A stretch of DNA of 64,000 nucleotides, taken from positions 868,001 to 932,000 of the forward strand of contig NZ_FOMK01000003.1 of assembly GCF_900112615.1 (NCBI RefSeq), given 5' to 3'. The DNA comes from Chitinophaga sp. CF118. Lineage in GTDB: Bacteria > Bacteroidota > Bacteroidia > Chitinophagales > Chitinophagaceae. Each line of letters opens with the position of its first letter. Within the stretch, counting starts at the first letter, position 1. The notes under the pieces were generated by a model. That model did not search any database. It was not told the DNA's origin and saw only the letters and a list, made by a program, of their open reading frames with translations. Made by a program: the position numbers and the translations under genes. This document shows, piece by piece, positions 60,595-64,000 of the stretch.

Positions 60595-61434
60595 TTATTT
60601 GAAATCTGCCCCGGTAGTTGTTGATTTCCACTGTTCCAACTCTGAAGACATGGCGGACAGTTTTTCTGAAGCTCTGTTATAAGCATCATTCCCGAGAAAC
60701 AGGTGCATAGGAGGCGCCGGATTCTCAGCTAATTCGATAAATATTTCCGCTGCACGATCCGGGTCGCCTGCTTGCTGGCCGTTCATGGACAGGTATCGAT
60801 CCTGTGTATTTTTTACAGCTTCATAACCCGCGATTTTGGAGGCGGTAAGCGCAAGTGAATTTTTAGTCAAAAAGCCAGTCCGGAATCCCGATGGTTCAAC
60901 TACAGTAACCTTAATGCCAAATTCTTTAACGTCCAGTGCAATCACTTCTGAGAAAGCCGCCACTGCTGCTTTGGTAGCAGAATAAACAGACCAGCCGGGA
61001 GCCCCTACAAAACCAGCTACCGAACCAATATTTATAATGTAGCCCGAATGCTGATTTCGCATTATCGGCAGGATCTTCTTAACCACATTTATGGTTGCGA
61101 ATACATTAACATCGAAAATGTTCCTGATATCCTGTTCATCTGTTTCTTCCACAGTTGCTGCCATCCCGTAACCAGCATTATTAACAAGCACATCGATCTG
61201 CCCGAATGCAGTCAGCGTTTGCTGTATAGATTCATCAATACAATCCGGATTATTCAAATCAACAGCCAGTGGGAGAAAACGATCCTTGTCTATCACCCCA
61301 ACTGCCTGGCTAAGAGTATGCGCATCGCGGGAAGTAGCCGCAACGCGGTATCCGTGTTCGAGCAGTTTTTTTACGAGAGTTAGTCCTAATCCCTGAGAGG
61401 CCCCTGTTATATACCATACTTTTGCAGTGTTCAT
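60595..61434 (-). CDS. SDR family oxidoreductase, last gene of redox operon
   Basis: 279 aa. The cofactor motif T-G-A-S-Q-G-L-G is at the start; 'LAVDLNNPD' and NNAG follow. The catalytic Ser lies in 'INIGSVAGF' and the Tyr/Lys pair in V-Y-S-A-T-K. It is a complete classical SDR of the 'SDR family, oxidoreductase' type seen with nitronate monooxygenases. It starts 4 bp after the stop of the NMO gene (61439), so these two are coupled. Substrate not known. Confidence 0.92.
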   Translation of the reverse strand: MNTAKVWYITGASQGLGLTLVKKLLEHGYRVAATSRDAHTLSQAVGVIDKDRFLPLAVDLNNPDCIDESIQQTLTAFGQIDVLVNNAGYGMAATVEETDEQDIRNIFDVNVFATINVVKKILPIMRNQHSGYIINIGSVAGFVGAPGWSVYSATKAAVAAFSEVIALDVKEFGIKVTVVEPSGFRTGFLTKNSLALTASKIAGYEAVKNTQDRYLSMNGQQAGDPDRAAEIFIELAENPAPPMHLFLGNDAYNRASEKLSAMSSELEQWKSTTTGADFK

Positions 61435-61438
61435 GGCT

Positions 61439-62524
61439 TTAAGCTTTTAAATGGTCAAAGTAGGCAGTGGTTTCTTCCAATATTGACTTCATCAATTCAC
61501 TTGCTTTGGTATGTTTCAGTATTGGTGCAATCTGCCCACCCCAGAATAAAATCATATCCCATTTTTCTTGTTCTATAGCTGCTTTCCTTAAGTGTGACAT
61601 AAACTGTGTTTGCAATGGAAAGGGTAGAAAGCCTTTTTCTTTATGAATCAGATCCTTTGCAATGCGGCTGGTAATTCCTCTGCCTAGTCTCCCGGTAAAT
61701 GCCCTTGACAAAGTAGTATACTTAGCTGCATCCGAAAACAGCATTTGCCGGTGAATGGCTGTAGTATTAGATTCATCGCAGGCCAGGAAAGCAGTACCGA
61801 TCTGTACGGCATCTGCACCAAGGGCCATTGCTGCAGCAACACTTTTTCCATTGGCAATGCCGCCTGCTGCTATAACCGGTGTTTTAACCTTTTCTTTAAT
61901 CAATTGAAGCAATACAAAGGTTCCGGTAGTAGATGATTCTGCTGGTGCCAGAAATGATGGACGATGTCCGCCCGCTTCAAAACCTGAAGCAATAATCAGA
62001 TCCACTCCGGCCGATTCCAGTGCTATGGCTTCATCCAGTGTAGTGGCTGCACCTATTGTAACAATAGCAAGCTTTCGGCATTGTTCAAGGATATCGGCAG
62101 ATGGGGTACCAAACATAAAGCTGAATACTGGTGGCTTCTGGTGCAGGATTACTTCCACCTGGTTTTCAAACCGGGACCTGAACGGTGCCGGTTTTTCAGG
62201 TAAGGCAATTCCCAGCTCATCAAAATACGGTTTGAATAGCTGTTGCGACTGCTTAAACTGTTCGTCCGAAACTGTACCATCCACCGCATCTGTATCCGAA
62301 ACCCACAGATTAATATTGTAAGGTTTATTGGTTGCCGCTTTGATCTGCTGATCTACATCGACTATCTCCTGCGGACTTAATGTATAGGCTCCATAGCCCC
62401 CAAGGCCCCCTGCGTTAGACACTGTTGATACCAGTTCAACAGATGAGAGATTACCACCAAAAGGTCCTTGCAGGATAGGATATTCAATACCCAGTATTTC
62501 TGATGCTTTAGTTTTGTACCACAT
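61439..62524 (-). CDS. Nitronate monooxygenase (2-nitropropane dioxygenase family)
   Basis: 361 aa. 'YPILQGPFGGNLSSVELVSTVSNAGGLGGYG' is the FMN-binding start of the family. 'ALESAGVDLIIASGFEAGGHRPSF' holds the conserved EAGGH segment, and 'VIAAGGIANGKSVAAAMALGADAVQIGTAFLACDES' the phosphate-binding loop. It oxidises nitronates (toxic propionate-3-nitronate is a common substrate) using FMN; specificity is not proven here. It lies 11 bp after the NTF2-like gene stop. Confidence 0.92.
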   Translation of the reverse strand: MWYKTKASEILGIEYPILQGPFGGNLSSVELVSTVSNAGGLGGYGAYTLSPQEIVDVDQQIKAATNKPYNINLWVSDTDAVDGTVSDEQFKQSQQLFKPYFDELGIALPEKPAPFRSRFENQVEVILHQKPPVFSFMFGTPSADILEQCRKLAIVTIGAATTLDEAIALESAGVDLIIASGFEAGGHRPSFLAPAESSTTGTFVLLQLIKEKVKTPVIAAGGIANGKSVAAAMALGADAVQIGTAFLACDESNTTAIHRQMLFSDAAKYTTLSRAFTGRLGRGITSRIAKDLIHKEKGFLPFPLQTQFMSHLRKAAIEQEKWDMILFWGGQIAPILKHTKASELMKSILEETTAYFDHLKA

Positions 62525-62535
62525 AACCTTAAGAT

Positions 62536-62988
62536 TTATTGGCTTACGTCAGTGATCATTTTATTTACAATCATCCAATGGTTATCGATTTTATGAAATG
62601 ACAGGAACTCATCATAATTAAAGTCGTACATTTTAACATGCACTTTGGCAACAGCTATGGAGTTGATAACATTAACCGAGATGATTTCACCTTTAAAAGG
62701 TTTACCGGAGTCTTTCGGGCTTTTGCGGTTCTTTACACCATCAAGGTACTGATCCAGCGTTTTTGCATAAGGCTGCCCCTTTACATCCCCGAACAATAAA
62801 GTACCGGGGTTTAAAATGTGTTCCAGGGTACTTATATTGCCTTCGTAGATACCTTTGAAGTAATAGTTTTCCAGTGCCTGGGTGATTGCTAATGAATCTT
62901 GCTGATTGCTTTCCATTTTCCTTGAATTTTGAGCTTTTAATACCAGCATACTGCAGAGCAAAAAAGCGGTTAACAGAAGCGTTTTCAT
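62536..62988 (-). CDS. Secreted NTF2-like (lumazine-binding/SnoaL-type) protein
   Basis: 150 aa from ATG 62988; the frame extends to 63024, overlapping the SDR gene, and is rejected because MKTLLLTAFLLCSMLVLKAQ is a complete signal peptide. The mature part has 'LAITQALENYYFKGIYEGNISTLEHIL', 'DQYLDGVKNRKSPKDSGKPFKGEIISVNVINSIAVAKVHVKMYDFNYDEFLSFHKIDNHWMIVNK', the typical cone-shaped fold of putative lumazine-binding or ketosteroid-isomerase-like proteins. One base separates it from the SDR stop. Role unknown; a secreted protein among cytosolic redox enzymes is unusual. Confidence 0.85.
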   Translation of the reverse strand: MKTLLLTAFLLCSMLVLKAQNSRKMESNQQDSLAITQALENYYFKGIYEGNISTLEHILNPGTLLFGDVKGQPYAKTLDQYLDGVKNRKSPKDSGKPFKGEIISVNVINSIAVAKVHVKMYDFNYDEFLSFHKIDNHWMIVNKMITDVSQ

Positions 62989-62989
62989 A

Positions 62990-63724
62990 TTATTGCAGAT
63001 TATGTCCGGCAGCCATACCCCCATCTACGTTGATAATAGCACCGGTAATAAAGTTACTCTTTGCCACGGTATAAACCATTTGAGCGACATCTTCTACCTC
63101 GCCCACACGGTTCAGCAAATGCATTCCTGCACTTTGATCGGCTTCTTCACCATGCATAGGAGTGCGGATCACACCTGGCGCAACCGTATTAACCCGGATG
63201 TTACTTTTGCCGAATTCAGCAGCCAGTTGTATAGTGAGTGAATGGATTGCTCCTTTAGAAGAAAGTGGTGCAGTAGTAGGAGCACCTCCCAACGCGTGGT
63301 TTACCAGTGGCGTACCGATATTGATCACTACTCCGTCCTGCTGTTTAAGCATCTGCGGAATAACAGCCTGCGTGGTAAAGAAAGTGCCCTTCAGATTTGT
63401 ATTAAGAAACCGGTCGAGGTAAGCTTCATCCACCTCAAGGAATGGCCTGGTTTCAAAGATACCTGCGTTATTCACGAGTACGTCTGCTGAGCCGAATTTT
63501 GAGATAGCGGTGGTTACTAGTTTTTCACCGGTTGCTTTATTACTTACATTCCCGGCCACCATGGCGAGGTGTTCACCACCTCCCAGTTCCTGATAAGCCT
63601 GTTCCAATTTTTCAGTGGTGGAAGAATTAATCACCACATTGTCGCCCCTTTCTAAAAAATAGCGGGCTATTTCTTTTCCAATGCCTGACGATGCCCCTGT
63701 AACAATTATTGTTTGCTTTTTCAT
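62990..63724 (-). CDS. SDR-like protein lacking the catalytic Ser/Tyr
   Basis: 244 aa. The cofactor motif T-G-A-S-S-G-I-G and NNAG (about 87) are intact. The catalytic region reads 'VVINIGTPLVNHALGGAPTT' then A-P-L-S-S-K-G: the Lys is present, but the position four before it, normally Tyr, is Pro, and no Ser sits at the usual 13-residue distance upstream. The protein therefore keeps NAD(P) binding but not the classical tetrad. It may be a scaffold, a sensor, or use a different chemistry. It starts 4 bp after the tautomerase gene stop. Confidence 0.9.
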   Translation of the reverse strand: MKKQTIIVTGASSGIGKEIARYFLERGDNVVINSSTTEKLEQAYQELGGGEHLAMVAGNVSNKATGEKLVTTAISKFGSADVLVNNAGIFETRPFLEVDEAYLDRFLNTNLKGTFFTTQAVIPQMLKQQDGVVINIGTPLVNHALGGAPTTAPLSSKGAIHSLTIQLAAEFGKSNIRVNTVAPGVIRTPMHGEEADQSAGMHLLNRVGEVEDVAQMVYTVAKSNFITGAIINVDGGMAAGHNLQ

Positions 63725-63728
63725 GTTG

Positions 63729-63947
63729 TTATTTTTTAGTAGCTGTAATACCTTTTTCTCTCAAAACAGATACCTGTTCTCCATTATGACCCCAGTCGTC
63801 CAGATCAATTTCCTGAATAACCACGAAGGTTAATTGCGGATCTTTATTCAGTGTATCACTGATTAGGTCGGTTATCCCTTTGATCAGGATCTGCTTTTGT
63901 TCTCTTGTAACACCTTCGCGGGTTACTTCTATTTTAACGTATGGCAT
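63729..63947 (-). CDS. 4-oxalocrotonate tautomerase family protein
   Basis: 72 aa. Met is followed directly by Pro (M-P-Y-V-K-I-E-V), the catalytic N-terminal proline after Met removal. 'VTREQKQILIKGITDLISDTLNKDPQLTFVVIQEIDLDDWGHNG' matches the tautomerase core with the Arg and aromatic residues. It is a small hexameric keto-enol tautomerase in the general family; substrate not known. First visible gene of the minus-strand operon; its promoter would lie at about 63950 or beyond. Confidence 0.9.
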   Translation of the reverse strand: MPYVKIEVTREGVTREQKQILIKGITDLISDTLNKDPQLTFVVIQEIDLDDWGHNGEQVSVLREKGITATKK

Positions 63948-64000
63948 AACTTTAATTTTTAGGCTAAAGTGGCTTCCTAAGCAACTTTGGCGGTTATACT

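Overview
The window looks like a chromosomal segment of a Bacteroidota bacterium, most likely Chitinophagaceae (Chitinophaga-like). The evidence is three-part: SusC/SusD pairs with DUF1735-type lipoproteins, lipoproteins with short S-[ST]-C or A-C lipoboxes, and an ECF sigma/FecR pair next to a SusC with an STN domain. Two-permease MacB/FtsX proteins of about 800 aa, no Shine-Dalgarno-type leaders that I could recognise, and moderate G+C fit the same picture. The species call is inference. I saw no tRNA, rRNA, CRISPR array or intact insertion sequence.

Layout. 1-2.7 kb: end of a SusC gene, a SusD-like gene and a DUF1735-like lipoprotein gene. 2.9-4.1 kb: a lone GT4 glycosyltransferase. 4.7-5.9 kb: two tandem PixA/AidA inclusion-body-family genes. 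5.9-8.9 kb: an HD-type hydrolase plus DUF6985-like pair and a GH71/99-like lipoprotein. 9-20.1 kb: a DUF92 membrane protein and two paralogous CheB-CheR-PAS-histidine kinase fusions of about 1,060 aa, separated by a dienelactone hydrolase-like lipoprotein, an AraC regulator, a small conserved protein and a GH18-like lipoprotein. 20.2-21.3 kb: a serine hydrolase.

21.3-24.8 kb is a repeat-rich accessory stretch. It holds a 224-bp tandem array with long inverted arms, a 54-bp array, an XRE regulator with a membrane protein, a 52-bp array ending 3 bp before a VOC-family gene, and a 14-bp x 13 minisatellite. 24.8-38.5 kb is a polysaccharide utilisation locus on the minus strand, in transcription order sigma, anti-sigma, SusC, SusD, F5/8-type lipoprotein, GxGYxYP hydrolase and GH2 beta-galactosidase. 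A duplicated, strongly structured non-coding element of about 255 bp lies between the last two genes. Such a locus would import and cleave a galactose-containing glycan at the cell surface.

38.6-40.8 kb: a TetR-controlled MFS efflux cassette with two matching operators. 40.9-44 kb: a function-unknown protein divergent from a RloA/RloB (AbiL-like) ATPase plus TOPRIM-like pair, a candidate phage-defence module, with a 54-bp palindrome between them. 44.3-48.5 kb: an SGNH hydrolase, an oxidoreductase/SDR pair divergent from an HxlR regulator with two clear operators, and an APH-like kinase. 48.6-53.6 kb: two paralogous MacB/FtsX-type permeases without an ATPase. 53.7-58.8 kb: a secreted protein of unknown function, a CPBP protease, a TolB-like propeller protein and a GH29 fucosidase. 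58.8-60.3 kb: a second serine hydrolase. 60.6-63.9 kb: a five-gene minus-strand redox operon (tautomerase, atypical SDR, NTF2-like, nitronate monooxygenase, SDR).

The parts most worth a second look are the four unrelated tandem arrays packed into 3.5 kb, the duplicated structured element inside the polysaccharide locus, the twin hairpins with a shared loop ahead of susC, the RloAB module with its palindromes, and the repeated 20-bp palindromes near the second CheB-CheR kinase. All family names come from reading motifs by eye; no database search was possible.
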